From NCBI GenBank assembly GCA_018830885.1, contig JAHJRI010000260.1, positions 1 to 36,527 on the forward strand: a stretch of 36,527 nucleotides of DNA. Direction: 5' to 3'. Source of the stretch: a bacterium. Its GTDB lineage: Bacteria; SAR324; XYD2-FULL-50-16. The notes under the pieces were generated by a model. That model saw only the letters and a program-made list of their open reading frames with translations, was not told the origin of the DNA and did no database searches. Position 1 is the first letter of the stretch, and every line of letters starts with the position of its first letter. Below, one piece after another: positions 8,149-16,742 of the stretch. The position numbers were made by a program, and so were the translations under genes.

Positions 8149-9662
8149 ATGGATCCGGGAATGCCACGCTTTGGCCACGCTATTACCTCTTGAACAATGC
8201 TGCACCATCGCTGGTACCGTTGCAGATAGAGCTGCGTTTCCTGCTTGTCCGGCCGATAGACGATCTGCGGCGGCGGATTTTCGGGAAATCCCGTTTTGGA
8301 TGAAAAAAGACCGGCCGCCAGGCCGGACATGAGTCCAACACCCAGGGCAGTGGCTTCCGTGATCTCCATGACATGGATGGGAACCCCCAGCAGGTTCGCC
8401 TGCAGTTGCATGAGAAACCGGTTCCGGGTCAGACCGCCATCGACCTTGAGATGGTCGCGCTTCAATCCGGATGTCGCCATCAATTCGAAAATATCCTTGA
8501 CCCTGAAACCGATGGCCTCCATGGCGGATTTGACCAGACTGGCGCGATCGTGGGCCAGGGTCAGACCATGCCAGGTCCCCTTCATATCCGGTTTCCAGTA
8601 GGGTGCTGCCAGCCCGGAGAGTGCCGGGATGAAAAACAGCTCCGGTATGGCGGCCGGTTCTGCCAGCATGTCGTCAATGGCTGCGGCGCTGTCTACCAGT
8701 TGCATCCTGTCAACCATCCAGTCCACCACGGCGCCGGCAGTGTAGATCCCGCCATCCAATACATATCGAGTCACACCATCCGTCTGCCATCCGACCGATG
8801 TCAGCAGGTCGGGAGATCGTCTGGCGGGGTCGGATCCGATGTTGGCCAGCATGAAACAGCCGGTGCCAAAGGTCAGTTTGGCCTCCCCCTCCTGGAAACA
8901 GTGCTGTCCAAACAGGGCTGCCTGCTGATCGACACAGAGACCTCCCAGGGGTATCGCTGCTTCGAACCACCGGGCGTCCACCATTCCGACACAGGTCGCA
9001 TTTCCGACCAGGTCCGGTAATACAGCCCGGGGGATTTCCAGTTTTTCCAGCAGGGTCGGATCCCAGTCCAGGGTTTCCAGGTTGAGCAACATGGTGCGGG
9101 ATGCCGTGGCGATATCCGTCAGCAGGCATTTCTGCGCGGTCAATTGACCGATCAGCCAGGTGTCACTGGTTGCGAGGCAGAGTCTTCCCTGTTCCAGCAG
9201 GGGGGCTGCTGCCGGTTCGTTTTCCAGAATCCAGCGCATCTTGGCTGCAGAGAAATAGGGATCGAGTTTTAACCCGGTTCTGGCAGTGATTTCTAAAGCC
9301 AGACCCTGATCCTGCCATCGCTGGATGATTGCCTGGGTTCGCCGGTCCTGCCAGGAGATGGCAAAACCGAGGGGTTCGCCGGTTTCCCGGTCAAACCCGA
9401 TGACGGTTTCACCCTGGTTGGCCAGCCCGATCATGGCAACTTCTGAAGGAGAAACACCGGCTTTCTGGATCACATCCCGCCCGGCTTTGACCAGGCTGTC
9501 CAGCATATCATGGGGGTTATATGCCACCCAGCCGATGTGAGGGGCGTGAACCGGTATGGGAAAGTTGTCAGACACTGCAATCACCTGCGCCTGGGAATTC
9601 AGAAGAATCCCCTTGCTGCTGCTGGTGCCCTGGTCGAGGGCCAGGATATAGCGCTTTGTCAC
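8145..9662 (-). CDS. FGGY carbohydrate kinase, glycerol-kinase-like
   Basis: A 505-residue kinase of the FGGY family, closest by eye to GlpK (about 500 residues). The phosphate-binding LALDQGTSSSKG is at residues 7-18. The substrate pocket can be aligned with E. coli GlpK: Glu85, Trp104, Tyr136, Asp245, Gln246 and Phe270 (in FGTGCF) are all kept, but GlpK Arg83 is Gly84 here (NQGET instead of NQRET). The family reaction is ATP-dependent phosphorylation of a terminal hydroxyl. Loss of that arginine suggests a related polyol or triose rather than, or besides, glycerol. The GTG start at 9662 overlaps the DeoR stop (GTGA) and its own stop overlaps the GlpA-like start (ATGA). Annotating it simply as glpK would overstate the evidence. 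Confidence 0.85.
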   Translation of the reverse strand: MTKRYILALDQGTSSSKGILLNSQAQVIAVSDNFPIPVHAPHIGWVAYNPHDMLDSLVKAGRDVIQKAGVSPSEVAMIGLANQGETVIGFDRETGEPLGFAISWQDRRTQAIIQRWQDQGLALEITARTGLKLDPYFSAAKMRWILENEPAAAPLLEQGRLCLATSDTWLIGQLTAQKCLLTDIATASRTMLLNLETLDWDPTLLEKLEIPRAVLPDLVGNATCVGMVDARWFEAAIPLGGLCVDQQAALFGQHCFQEGEAKLTFGTGCFMLANIGSDPARRSPDLLTSVGWQTDGVTRYVLDGGIYTAGAVVDWMVDRMQLVDSAAAIDDMLAEPAAIPELFFIPALSGLAAPYWKPDMKGTWHGLTLAHDRASLVKSAMEAIGFRVKDIFELMATSGLKRDHLKVDGGLTRNRFLMQLQANLLGVPIHVMEITEATALGVGLMSGLAAGLFSSKTGFPENPPPQIVYRPDKQETQLYLQRYQRWCSIVQEVIAWPKRGIPGSI

Positions 9663-10465
9663 GTCAGCTCCCCGGTCTTTTTAATAAGGTGTCCTTGAAC
9701 AGGTTCGGAGATGTGAACATTGAACCCCTCGATAATTTTACGATCCTCTGGATCAATATGGTCCGTGATAAACACATCCACGTCACGCCAGGTGGATACC
9801 CGCATGAAGGCCCGGCTGTTCATCTTACTGCTGTCCCCGACCACAATGGTCTGGTCGGCGAGGGATATCATTTTACGGGTCACCGAGGCTTCCGGCATCC
9901 GTTCGATGCTGATGCCGTCCCGGGGGTCAAATCCGTCGGCGCCAACAATGGCCTTGTCAGCTTTCAGATGGTCCAGGACCAGCTCTGTGATCGGACCTGC
10001 GCAGGCATATGAAAACTCGTTGATCAATCCACCGATAAAGAGCACCTCCAGCCGGCGATTTGAGAGCAGAATATCCGCTGCCCGGATACTGTTGGTCATG
10101 ATGATCAGGCGATGGGGGAAATCCTTGCGGGCCAGCAGGGCTGCAATCCGGTTGTTGGTGGTGCCATCGTTGAGAAAGATCCGGTCCCCTTCCCTGATAA
10201 ACTCTACCGCCTTTTCTGCAATCAGCTGTTTCTCCCGGACCAGTTTGGTTTCCCGTTCCCGATAGGTCTCTTCCAGGAGTCTGCGCTTGCGAATGACGGC
10301 GCCCCCATGGGTGCGCCGGATAATATCGGCTTTTTCCAGGGCGATCAGATCCCGACGGATGGTGGCGATGGACACCCCGAGATGCGCCTGCAGGTCCGGA
10401 ACACTCAGTGAGATGTGTTTTTTCAGGAGCTGCTGAATGGCGTTATGACGTTTTTCTGCGTTCAT
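9659..10465 (-). CDS. DeoR/GlpR-family transcriptional regulator
   Basis: A 268-residue cytoplasmic repressor-type protein. The N-terminal winged helix is typical (LSVPDLQAHLGVSIATIRRDLIALEKADIIRRTHGGAV, about residues 17-57). It is followed by the DeoR sensor domain with the FLNDGTTNNRIAALL phosphate/sugar site, ITNS-like TNSIRAADILL and the VGADGFDPRDGIS segment. DeoR proteins usually sense a phosphorylated sugar or polyol, which fits the coupled kinase gene downstream: the kinase product could be the inducer. The ATG at 10465 is chosen because the helix-turn-helix begins right after it; longer frames run into livM and lose similarity. The gene starts 53 bp after the livM stop and is probably co-transcribed. 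Confidence 0.88.
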   Translation of the reverse strand: MNAEKRHNAIQQLLKKHISLSVPDLQAHLGVSIATIRRDLIALEKADIIRRTHGGAVIRKRRLLEETYRERETKLVREKQLIAEKAVEFIREGDRIFLNDGTTNNRIAALLARKDFPHRLIIMTNSIRAADILLSNRRLEVLFIGGLINEFSYACAGPITELVLDHLKADKAIVGADGFDPRDGISIERMPEASVTRKMISLADQTIVVGDSSKMNSRAFMRVSTWRDVDVFITDHIDPEDRKIIEGFNVHISEPVQGHLIKKTGELT

Positions 10466-10518
10466 CGAAATAAGGTCGATAGTGACTGACGGTTCAGTGC
10501 TGGGTGGATCCTGTCTTG

Positions 10519-11493
10519 TTATTCGACAACTGGCGGAGCCAGGCCCTTGCTTCGCCACTGGATGATTCGGGTATCCAGGCGTTCCACGAGTTCCATGATA
10601 CCCCCTGGGAAAAACAGGATAAAAATACAGATCAGGCCCCCCATGATGGTCAGCCGCACCAGACCGAACATGCGCAGCCATTCGCCACCGAAAACAAACA
10701 GGGCTGCCCCGAGCACACCCCCAGGAAAACGCCCCATGCCACCCACCACCATCATGGCGATGGCCATGAGAAAGGTGCTGATATAGAGCAGGTCCGGTGA
10801 AGCGATGCCGGTATAATGCACATAGAGCCCCCCCGCAATTCCGGTACTGAACGAGCTGAGGGCGAACACCTTGAGCTTTTCCCGGTATTCACTGATGCCC
10901 AGTGCCGTTGCCATCTCGTGGGCATCCCGGAGCGCCATGAAAGCGAGACCACTTCTGGAGTGGATGATCGCGTAAACCAGCAGCAGCAAAACAATAAAAG
11001 CCGCAAAATTAATATAGTATGACTGCAGGGTGGTAATCCCCTCGTAAAGAGGCGGAACCTCCGGAAGTCCCATGGAACCGCCGGTGCTGTATCGAAAAAT
11101 CTTCAGGATATCCGGCAGCATATTGGCGAAAATCATGGATAGCAATGCAATATAAATCCCCCGCAGACGCAGGGAAGGCAGCCCGATAAACAGGGTCGCA
11201 ATCAGCATGGTAATCAGTCCGCTCAGCAGGATGCAGATCGCCGGTGGCAGTCCGCTGTGCATCGAAAGCAGGGCGGAGGAATAGCAGCCGATGACCAGAA
11301 AGGCAACATTGGCCATGGACCAGATACCGGCGTACCCCATGATCAGGTTCCAGTTGGAAACCACGATCGCCCAGATAAAAAAAACACTGAACAGGTGTCT
11401 GATATAGGGTGAGCGGGTAAAAACAGGCATCAGCGCAATGATGATCAGCCCTCCCAGGACGGTCATTTTTTTCCAGTTCCATAAAGCTTGCAT
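10519..11493 (-). CDS. Branched-chain-type ABC transporter permease, LivM-like
   Basis: An inner-membrane permease of about 324 residues with eight to ten predicted helices. The LivM pattern is clear: IMGYAGIWSMANVAFLVIGCYSSALL, then LRLRGIYIALLSMIFAN, the TGGSMGLP loop, and the cytoplasmic coupling stretch ALRDAHEMATALGISEYREKLKVFALSS. The start at 11493 has GGGAGA about eight bases upstream; a longer frame would overlap livH and adds non-hydrophobic residues. It follows livH after 25 bp. Known role: pairs with LivH to form the membrane channel. Confidence 0.9.
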   Translation of the reverse strand: MQALWNWKKMTVLGGLIIIALMPVFTRSPYIRHLFSVFFIWAIVVSNWNLIMGYAGIWSMANVAFLVIGCYSSALLSMHSGLPPAICILLSGLITMLIATLFIGLPSLRLRGIYIALLSMIFANMLPDILKIFRYSTGGSMGLPEVPPLYEGITTLQSYYINFAAFIVLLLLVYAIIHSRSGLAFMALRDAHEMATALGISEYREKLKVFALSSFSTGIAGGLYVHYTGIASPDLLYISTFLMAIAMMVVGGMGRFPGGVLGAALFVFGGEWLRMFGLVRLTIMGGLICIFILFFPGGIMELVERLDTRIIQWRSKGLAPPVVE

Positions 11494-11507
11494 GAAGCGG
11501 TCTCCCA

Positions 11508-11528
11508 GCCTGCACGGTTCAATAAGAT
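11508..11528. repeat. Short repeat at livH/livM boundary
   Basis: This 21-bp stretch matches 12420-12440 at 18 positions, sharing CGGTTCAATA and GAT. Both copies lie just upstream of a permease start codon: 14 bases before livM here, 10 bases before livH in the other copy. This one overlaps the livH stop codon. Confidence 0.35.
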
Positions 11529-12409
11529 GCGCTCTTTCTGCCAAAAAGGCCTTCCGGTTTTACCAGGAGAATGACCAGAAAGATCACGAACCAGGCCGGC
11601 CAGACCCAGGATTGGCTGCCGTAAAAAGTGATCAGAGCCTCCACCAGCCCCATGACCAGCCCGGCGAAAATGGCACCGGTGATGGTGCCCAGGCCGCCGA
11701 AGACGACAATGATGAACCCTTTGAACATCCATTCCCATCCGACCTGGGGTGTTAAGTAGTATTTGGAGGCCAGCAGGATACCGGCCAGACCCGTCACGGC
11801 GGATGCCAGTCCGAATGCGAAGCCGAGGGTGCGGTTGGCGTTGACACCGACCACCCGGGCGCCTTGGATGTCCTGTGCAACTGCCCGGATCGAACGGCCA
11901 AGCCAGGTGCGGCTGAAAAAGAGGTTCAACCCCAGCACAAATACCATCACAAAAACAATCAACACCACGTCGTGGTGATTGATCCGGACAAATCCAAACT
12001 CAAACGCATCCTCGAAAAAAACAGGGATTTCTTTGACCCGGGCGCCAAAAACCTGCAGGATCAGGTTTTCCATCAGGATCCCCAGCCCCAGCAGAAAAAT
12101 AACACTGGCGATCTCCCAGTTGGGTTTTTTGACCAGGAAGACAATGGCTCCCCGATAGAGAATCAATCCGAAAACAAACATCAGCAGACAGCTCAGGATC
12201 ATGGACACAATCAGGTTGAAACCGGCGCCGGACAGAAACATGAACGTCAGATACCCCCCCAGGATGGACATCCCGCCATGGGCAAAATTAAAAATTCGAA
12301 CCACTCCCTGGATAATTGTCAGTCCCAGGGCCATGATCGCATACAGCGAGCCGATCAGCAGGCCGCTGAGGAGGGTGTTGACCAGATCAATGACAAAATA
12401 GGATGACAT
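11519..12409 (-). CDS. Branched-chain-type ABC transporter permease, LivH-like
   Basis: A 296-residue inner-membrane permease. The N-terminal signature of the LivH family is plain: LLSGLLIGSLYAIMALGLTIIQGVVRIFNFAHGGMSILGGYL. The coupling loop IRAVAQDIQGARVVGVNANRTLGFAFGLASA near residue 190 contacts the ATPases. Hydrophobic segments run through the protein as expected. The start at 12409 has GGAA about six bases upstream. It lies between livF (68 bp gap) and livM (25 bp gap). As LivM's partner it should import the ligand delivered by the binding protein encoded at 14011. Confidence 0.9.
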   Translation of the reverse strand: MSSYFVIDLVNTLLSGLLIGSLYAIMALGLTIIQGVVRIFNFAHGGMSILGGYLTFMFLSGAGFNLIVSMILSCLLMFVFGLILYRGAIVFLVKKPNWEIASVIFLLGLGILMENLILQVFGARVKEIPVFFEDAFEFGFVRINHHDVVLIVFVMVFVLGLNLFFSRTWLGRSIRAVAQDIQGARVVGVNANRTLGFAFGLASAVTGLAGILLASKYYLTPQVGWEWMFKGFIIVVFGGLGTITGAIFAGLVMGLVEALITFYGSQSWVWPAWFVIFLVILLVKPEGLFGRKSASY

Positions 12410-12419
12410 ATCAGTTCCG

Positions 12420-12440
12420 GCTTGTACGGTTCAATAGGAT
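12420..12440. repeat. Short repeat upstream of livH
   Basis: Second copy of the 21-bp repeat described at 11508-11528 (18 of 21 positions identical), here inside the 68-bp livF-livH gap and ending about 10 bases before the livH start. A shared translation-control or RNA-processing site, or a leftover duplication, would both fit. Confidence 0.35.
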
Positions 12441-12477
12441 TGCTTTCAGACAGCCTGTCCCTTTCTGGATATACTGC

Positions 12478-13206
12478 TTAAAAATATGCTTTTTCAATCT
12501 GCGCCTTGTTAATTTCACCCGCCTGTTTTTCAAGCACGATCCGTCCCTTGCTGAGCAGATAGATCCGCTTTGCCAGTTTAAGTGGGTAGTCCACTTCCTG
12601 CTCCACGACCAGGATGCTGGCCTCCGAGTTGCTGTGAATCTGCCGGATGGCCTCGAAAACGGTTTTCTTCAGCAATGGGGAGAGCCCAATGGAGGGTTCA
12701 TCGATCATCAGCAGGGCCGCCCGGCTCATCATACCCCGTCCGATGGCCAGCATGCGGGCTTCTCCACCGCTCAGGGTCATGGCGGATTGGCTTTTTCGCT
12801 CGGCCAGTCTTGGGAAAAGGGAAAAAACAAATTGCAGACCGGTAGCGAGATGTTTGCGGGCCCTTTTGTTGAAAGCACCCATGCACAGGTTTTCCAGCAC
12901 GCTCATGTCCAGGAAGAGGTTCTTGTCTTCCGGAATATAGACCAGACCCATCTCGACACGCTGTTCCACGGGGGCCTGGGTAATATCCTGTCCCCGAAAG
13001 CGTACGGATCCATTGGCCGTGGGATGGATGCCACCGATCGTTTTCAGGAGGGTGGATTTTCCATGGCCATTGGGCCCGAAAAGGGCCACCACGTCGCCAT
13101 CCAGCACCTTGAAACAGACCTGGCGGATCACCTGCAGATCACCGTAGAAACAGTCAAGGTCGCTGACCTCCAGAATCGGATCGGTCCTGTCCGGTTGTTT
13201 AGCCAT
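12478..13206 (-). CDS. Branched-chain-type ABC transporter ATPase, LivF-like
   Basis: A 242-residue cytoplasmic ATPase. Walker A is GPNGHGKS (residues 44-51), the Q-loop region reads YIPEDKNLF as in other LivF proteins, the signature is LSGGE (145-149), Walker B is LLMIDEP (165-171), and an H-loop position near VVEQEVDY carries Glu-Gln where many ABC ATPases have His. That substitution is common in LivF, so it is not a sign of inactivity. The ATG at 13206 follows the livG stop after only 2 bp. It energises import together with LivG. Confidence 0.9.
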   Translation of the reverse strand: MAKQPDRTDPILEVSDLDCFYGDLQVIRQVCFKVLDGDVVALFGPNGHGKSTLLKTIGGIHPTANGSVRFRGQDITQAPVEQRVEMGLVYIPEDKNLFLDMSVLENLCMGAFNKRARKHLATGLQFVFSLFPRLAERKSQSAMTLSGGEARMLAIGRGMMSRAALLMIDEPSIGLSPLLKKTVFEAIRQIHSNSEASILVVEQEVDYPLKLAKRIYLLSKGRIVLEKQAGEINKAQIEKAYF

Positions 13207-13208
13207 GG

Positions 13209-13943
13209 TTATTCTTCCGTTCCCAGATAGACGTTGATGACCTCCTCAGTTTCCCTGACCGCTTCCGGTTCTCCGAGGAAAATGATTTTTCCGTTGTGCA
13301 GGATCATCATCCGCTGGGAGATCTCGATCAGCATATCCAACAGGTGCTCAATGATGATGACGGTGATTCCCATCTCCTGATTGATCCTGCGGATGAGATC
13401 CAGAAAAGACCTGATTTCCAGAATGGAAAGCCCGGCCAGCGGTTCGTCCAGCATAATAACCTGGCAGTCGGTACAGAGAATACTGCCCAGCATCACCAGT
13501 TTCATGCTGTAAATATCCAGGTTGGTCGCCGGCTGGTCCTGGCAGGCAGTCAGGTCCAGAAACGACAGGGTTTTTCTGATCTGCTCGGCTACCGCACGGT
13601 GATTGGTAAGTCCGCGAACTGAACCGGAACCGAAAACAGCCCCGACCCTGAGATTGTCATAGACGCTCAGCGTCGGAAATGTCGCCGGAATCTGAAACGT
13701 CCGCCCCAGCCCGAGATGACATATCTGGTGGGACTTGAGGCGGGTGATATTGTGACCGGCAAAAAAAATCTCCCCCGTCGATGGCGGAAAGGTTCCGGCA
13801 ATCACATTGAACAGGGTCGACTTCCCCGCACCATTCGGTCCGGCAATGCCGAAAATCTCTCCCTGTGCCACGGTCAGGTCCACGTTTGAGAGGGCCACCA
13901 AACCGGCAAAGTTCTTGGACAGACGCACGGTTTGCAGGATCAT
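13209..13943 (-). CDS. Branched-chain-type ABC transporter ATPase, LivG-like, altered signature
   Basis: A 244-residue cytoplasmic ATPase. Walker A GPNGAGKS (35-42), Q-loop GLGRTFQIP (78-86), Walker B VIMLDEP (162-168) and the H-loop histidine (IIIEH, residue 200) are intact. The ABC signature, usually LSYGQQRRLEIARAL in this family, is LDIYSMKLVMLGSIL here (about 142-156), without the Ser-Gly-Gly core or the following arginine. LivG proteins tolerate some signature drift, but this is an extreme form. With LivF carrying a normal signature, one of the two composite ATP sites may be degenerate. It starts 67 bp after the binding-protein stop and ends 2 bp before livF. Confidence 0.88.
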   Translation of the reverse strand: MILQTVRLSKNFAGLVALSNVDLTVAQGEIFGIAGPNGAGKSTLFNVIAGTFPPSTGEIFFAGHNITRLKSHQICHLGLGRTFQIPATFPTLSVYDNLRVGAVFGSGSVRGLTNHRAVAEQIRKTLSFLDLTACQDQPATNLDIYSMKLVMLGSILCTDCQVIMLDEPLAGLSILEIRSFLDLIRRINQEMGITVIIIEHLLDMLIEISQRMMILHNGKIIFLGEPEAVRETEEVINVYLGTEE

Positions 13944-14010
13944 GGGGCTTCCCCGATACGGTCAACCGACCTGTTGTTCGCTGTTATCATGTCTGATTTG
14001 CGGTTGATGC

Positions 14011-15252
14011 CTATTTCATCCAGGGCGGTTTGATAAAATCTCCCTCCTTGTACTTGTTTTCAGGATAAACATGGATATGCTTCCCGCCCCGGATCTGGCT
14101 CCACTCCACGGGGTAAAACCCATCACCATAGAGGGTCGTGTTGTTGCGGGGATTGAATACAAAATTGGTATGCAGTCCCTTGTGGGGATGCTGCAGGACA
14201 TAGTTGACCACCCGGTTATAACAGTTCGAACAGCCTGTTGCTGTTACTGCCTCGGCCCACATGTCAAAAATCTGCCTGACATGGGTGGCATAGTTGTCGG
14301 TGGGGTAGGCCCCGTACTTGGCTTTCCAGCGGTTCAGATAACTGGCCACTGCGGGTTCATTGACTTTCATGGATCCCCCCATCCAGATAACACCTTCCGC
14401 TGCTTCCTTGGTCAAGGCCATGTATTCAGGGGTGCTGGGGGTATACTGATAGACAACAATACCGTCATATCCCTTCTTGCCGAAGCGCTGGACAAAGGCT
14501 TTCTGGAAAAGGGCTGAATCGGTCGCCAGAAGCAGCCAGAGAGAGACGTAAGCGGGTCTTTCTCGGTCCAGCTTGGTCATGATGTCATTCCAGTCCACTT
14601 TGCCGAACTGGGTGAATTCATTGATCACAACCTCATAGCCGTCCTTCTGGGCCATCTTGATCACTTCGTCTGAAGGAGCCGTATTGTATGGAAATTCCAC
14701 ACGGATGACTGCCATCTTATTGTTGGGCGGTCGCCAGCCCATTTTGGCAGGTATGGTCGGCAGCACTTCCCGAAAGGAATCGGCATACGCCATCTGGGAC
14801 CAGCTGACATGAAAAACGTTGCGGGTGTCAGGCATCCCCTTTTCAATGGCGTCGGCGATCACATGATAGGCAATCCCGGAAAAATAGGGAACATCGTACT
14901 TTGCCATGGTCTGCACATCGATGGGTGAAAGGGCACAATAACTGGTCATCAGCACATCGACCTTGCTGTTCACCAGCCGTTCAAAAACCGCCTTGACCAC
15001 TTCGGGTCGACCGTCCTGGGTATCCATGACGATGCCCTCCAGCTGTCTCCCCAGCAGTCCGCCCTTGGCGTTATACTCCGCGATGGCCAGCTTCAAAGCC
15101 TTGTCAGCCGTATCACCCACACTGGCAAAGGGACCGGTGAGGGGAACCGGGATGCCGATTTTGATCGTCTCAGCTGCCTGAATGCTTGAACCGGCAAACA
15201 GAACCAGTGCAAAACCGACAATGAGTGTGACAACGGTATGTATCAGTCTCAT
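14011..15252 (-). CDS. Branched-chain-type ABC transporter substrate-binding protein
   Basis: A 413-residue periplasmic binding protein of the Peripla_BP_6/LivJ type. Residues 1-26 form a signal peptide with a cleavable SIQA-A end. The mature start, ETIKIGIPVPLTGPFASVGDTADKALKLAIAEYNAKGGLLGRQLE, is typical. The start at 15252 is chosen because AAGGAGAG lies directly upstream; an in-frame ATG at 15273 lacks such a site and would add seven charged residues. Two cysteines in TGCSNC may form a disulphide in the periplasm. Members of this family bind amino acids, amides, urea and aromatic acids, so the ligand is open. Its position directly after the amidase suggests an amide or amino-acid derivative. 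Confidence 0.9.
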   Translation of the reverse strand: MRLIHTVVTLIVGFALVLFAGSSIQAAETIKIGIPVPLTGPFASVGDTADKALKLAIAEYNAKGGLLGRQLEGIVMDTQDGRPEVVKAVFERLVNSKVDVLMTSYCALSPIDVQTMAKYDVPYFSGIAYHVIADAIEKGMPDTRNVFHVSWSQMAYADSFREVLPTIPAKMGWRPPNNKMAVIRVEFPYNTAPSDEVIKMAQKDGYEVVINEFTQFGKVDWNDIMTKLDRERPAYVSLWLLLATDSALFQKAFVQRFGKKGYDGIVVYQYTPSTPEYMALTKEAAEGVIWMGGSMKVNEPAVASYLNRWKAKYGAYPTDNYATHVRQIFDMWAEAVTATGCSNCYNRVVNYVLQHPHKGLHTNFVFNPRNNTTLYGDGFYPVEWSQIRGGKHIHVYPENKYKEGDFIKPPWMK

Positions 15253-15305
15253 TTTGAGCTCTCCTTTTTTCATGTTGTTGTGATTGAAAATGAATAGAAA
15301 GTTCT

Positions 15306-16742
15306 TCAGGCATAAAGCGGCGGCCGTTTGTTGATCCAGGGCCTGGCCTTTTCCAGCTGACCTGCGAGCTGGTAGAGCAGGGATTCGTTGGCGTACTTCG
15401 CTGCAAACTGCACCCCGACGGGCAGTCCGTCCGGTGTCCAGTATAAAGGCACGGACATGGCGGGCTGACCGGTGACATTGAACATGGATGTAAAGGGCAT
15501 GTAAGATAACAGCCGTCCCATCATCTCCCCGATATCGTCCAGGTCGGTGGATAAAACCCCGATTTTAAGCGGCGGCCCGGCCAATACCGGTGAAATAAAG
15601 ATATCATAGGTCTCAAAGAATCCGGCGATCTGGCGGGTGACCCGGTTTTTCACCACCAGCGACCGCAGCAGATCGACCGCCTTGATCTCTTTGCCCTGTT
15701 CCAGCAGGAAGAGGTTGACACTCTCCAGATTATCACGACCGGGCGTGCGGTTGAACATGGCCGCTCCATCCTGCAGAAACATGCATTCGTTGCTCATCAG
15801 GATGGCCATGAAGGCCTCTCCCCAGGCTGCCACATCCCAGACGGGAGCTGCTGCTTCAACCTGATGACCCAGATCCTCCATCAGTTTCGCCGCATCTGCC
15901 ACCGCCTTTTTGCATTCTTCATCGACAGGCTCCCCTCCGGGCGCCTCAGCCGAAAAAGCCACCCGCAATCGACCGGGGTCTCGGCCGACCTCATCGAGAA
16001 AGGGCCGCTCAGGGGGCTGCGCCCAGTATGGGGCCCCAATATCCGGTCCGGCGGTGCAGTCCAGGATCGCGGCGCTGTCCCTCACCGTTCGGGTAATGAC
16101 ACCCTCCACGATCATTCCGTGCCACAATTCATGATTGTCTGGTCCCATGGGGTTTCTACCCCGGGTGGGTTTCATACCGAAGGTGCCGCAGCAGGCGGAC
16201 GGCATGCGGATCGATCCTCCCCCGTCCCCGCCATGTGCCAGCGGGACGATGCCGGCAGCCACCGCTGCGGCCGAACCACCGCTGGAACCGCCGGTGATAT
16301 GGTCGAGTTTCCAGGGATTGTGGCTGGGTCCGTTGGCAACCGGTTCACAGGTCGCACTGATCCCGTTTTCGGGTGTGTTGGTCCGGCCGAGAGTGACCAG
16401 CCCGGCCCGATTGAAGCGGTTGATGATCTCGCTGTTGAAATCCCGTGTCCACCCCTGATACAGGCGGCTGCCGCAGTTGGTCGGATAGCCCGCAATACTG
16501 CTGATCAGGTCTTTGACCAGAAACGGAACACCGGTAAAGGGACCCTGGGGGATCCCCTTGCTGATTATCCTGTCCGCATAGTCGCTCATCATGTAGGTAA
16601 TCGCATTGAGTTTGGGATTGAGCCGTTCAAGGGCGTCCAGCGCCGTATCCGCCAGTTCCCTCGGAGTAACCTCGCCTTTTCTGACCAGTTCTGCCAATCC
16701 CAGCCCATCGAAATTCGAATATTCAGAAAAGAGTCTGCCCAT
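15306..16742 (-). CDS. Amidase (amidase-signature family)
   Basis: A 478-residue hydrolase of the amidase-signature family. The Ser-cisSer-Lys triad is visible: Lys77 in PFLVKDL, Ser153 in GGSSGGSAAA, and nucleophile Ser177 in GGDGGGSIRMPS. It cleaves a carboxamide, though GatA, fatty-acid amide hydrolase and aryl-acylamidase activities share this fold. A GatA role is unlikely since no gatB or gatC lies nearby. No signal peptide, so it acts in the cytoplasm. The ATG at 16742 has AAGGAGG ideally placed; the 37-residue extension of the longer frame has no family similarity. It is the first gene of the long minus-strand cluster, 53 bp before the binding-protein gene. The leader has a small GC hairpin at 16770-16787. 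Confidence 0.9.
   Translation of the reverse strand: MGRLFSEYSNFDGLGLAELVRKGEVTPRELADTALDALERLNPKLNAITYMMSDYADRIISKGIPQGPFTGVPFLVKDLISSIAGYPTNCGSRLYQGWTRDFNSEIINRFNRAGLVTLGRTNTPENGISATCEPVANGPSHNPWKLDHITGGSSGGSAAAVAAGIVPLAHGGDGGGSIRMPSACCGTFGMKPTRGRNPMGPDNHELWHGMIVEGVITRTVRDSAAILDCTAGPDIGAPYWAQPPERPFLDEVGRDPGRLRVAFSAEAPGGEPVDEECKKAVADAAKLMEDLGHQVEAAAPVWDVAAWGEAFMAILMSNECMFLQDGAAMFNRTPGRDNLESVNLFLLEQGKEIKAVDLLRSLVVKNRVTRQIAGFFETYDIFISPVLAGPPLKIGVLSTDLDDIGEMMGRLLSYMPFTSMFNVTGQPAMSVPLYWTPDGLPVGVQFAAKYANESLLYQLAGQLEKARPWINKRPPLYA

Noticed and set aside
8145..9662. Calling the kinase glpK outright
   Set aside because: The missing arginine and the unusual operon make glycerol specificity unproven.
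15306..16742. Amidase as GatA of the tRNA amidotransferase
   Set aside because: No gatB or gatC nearby, and it heads a transporter operon.
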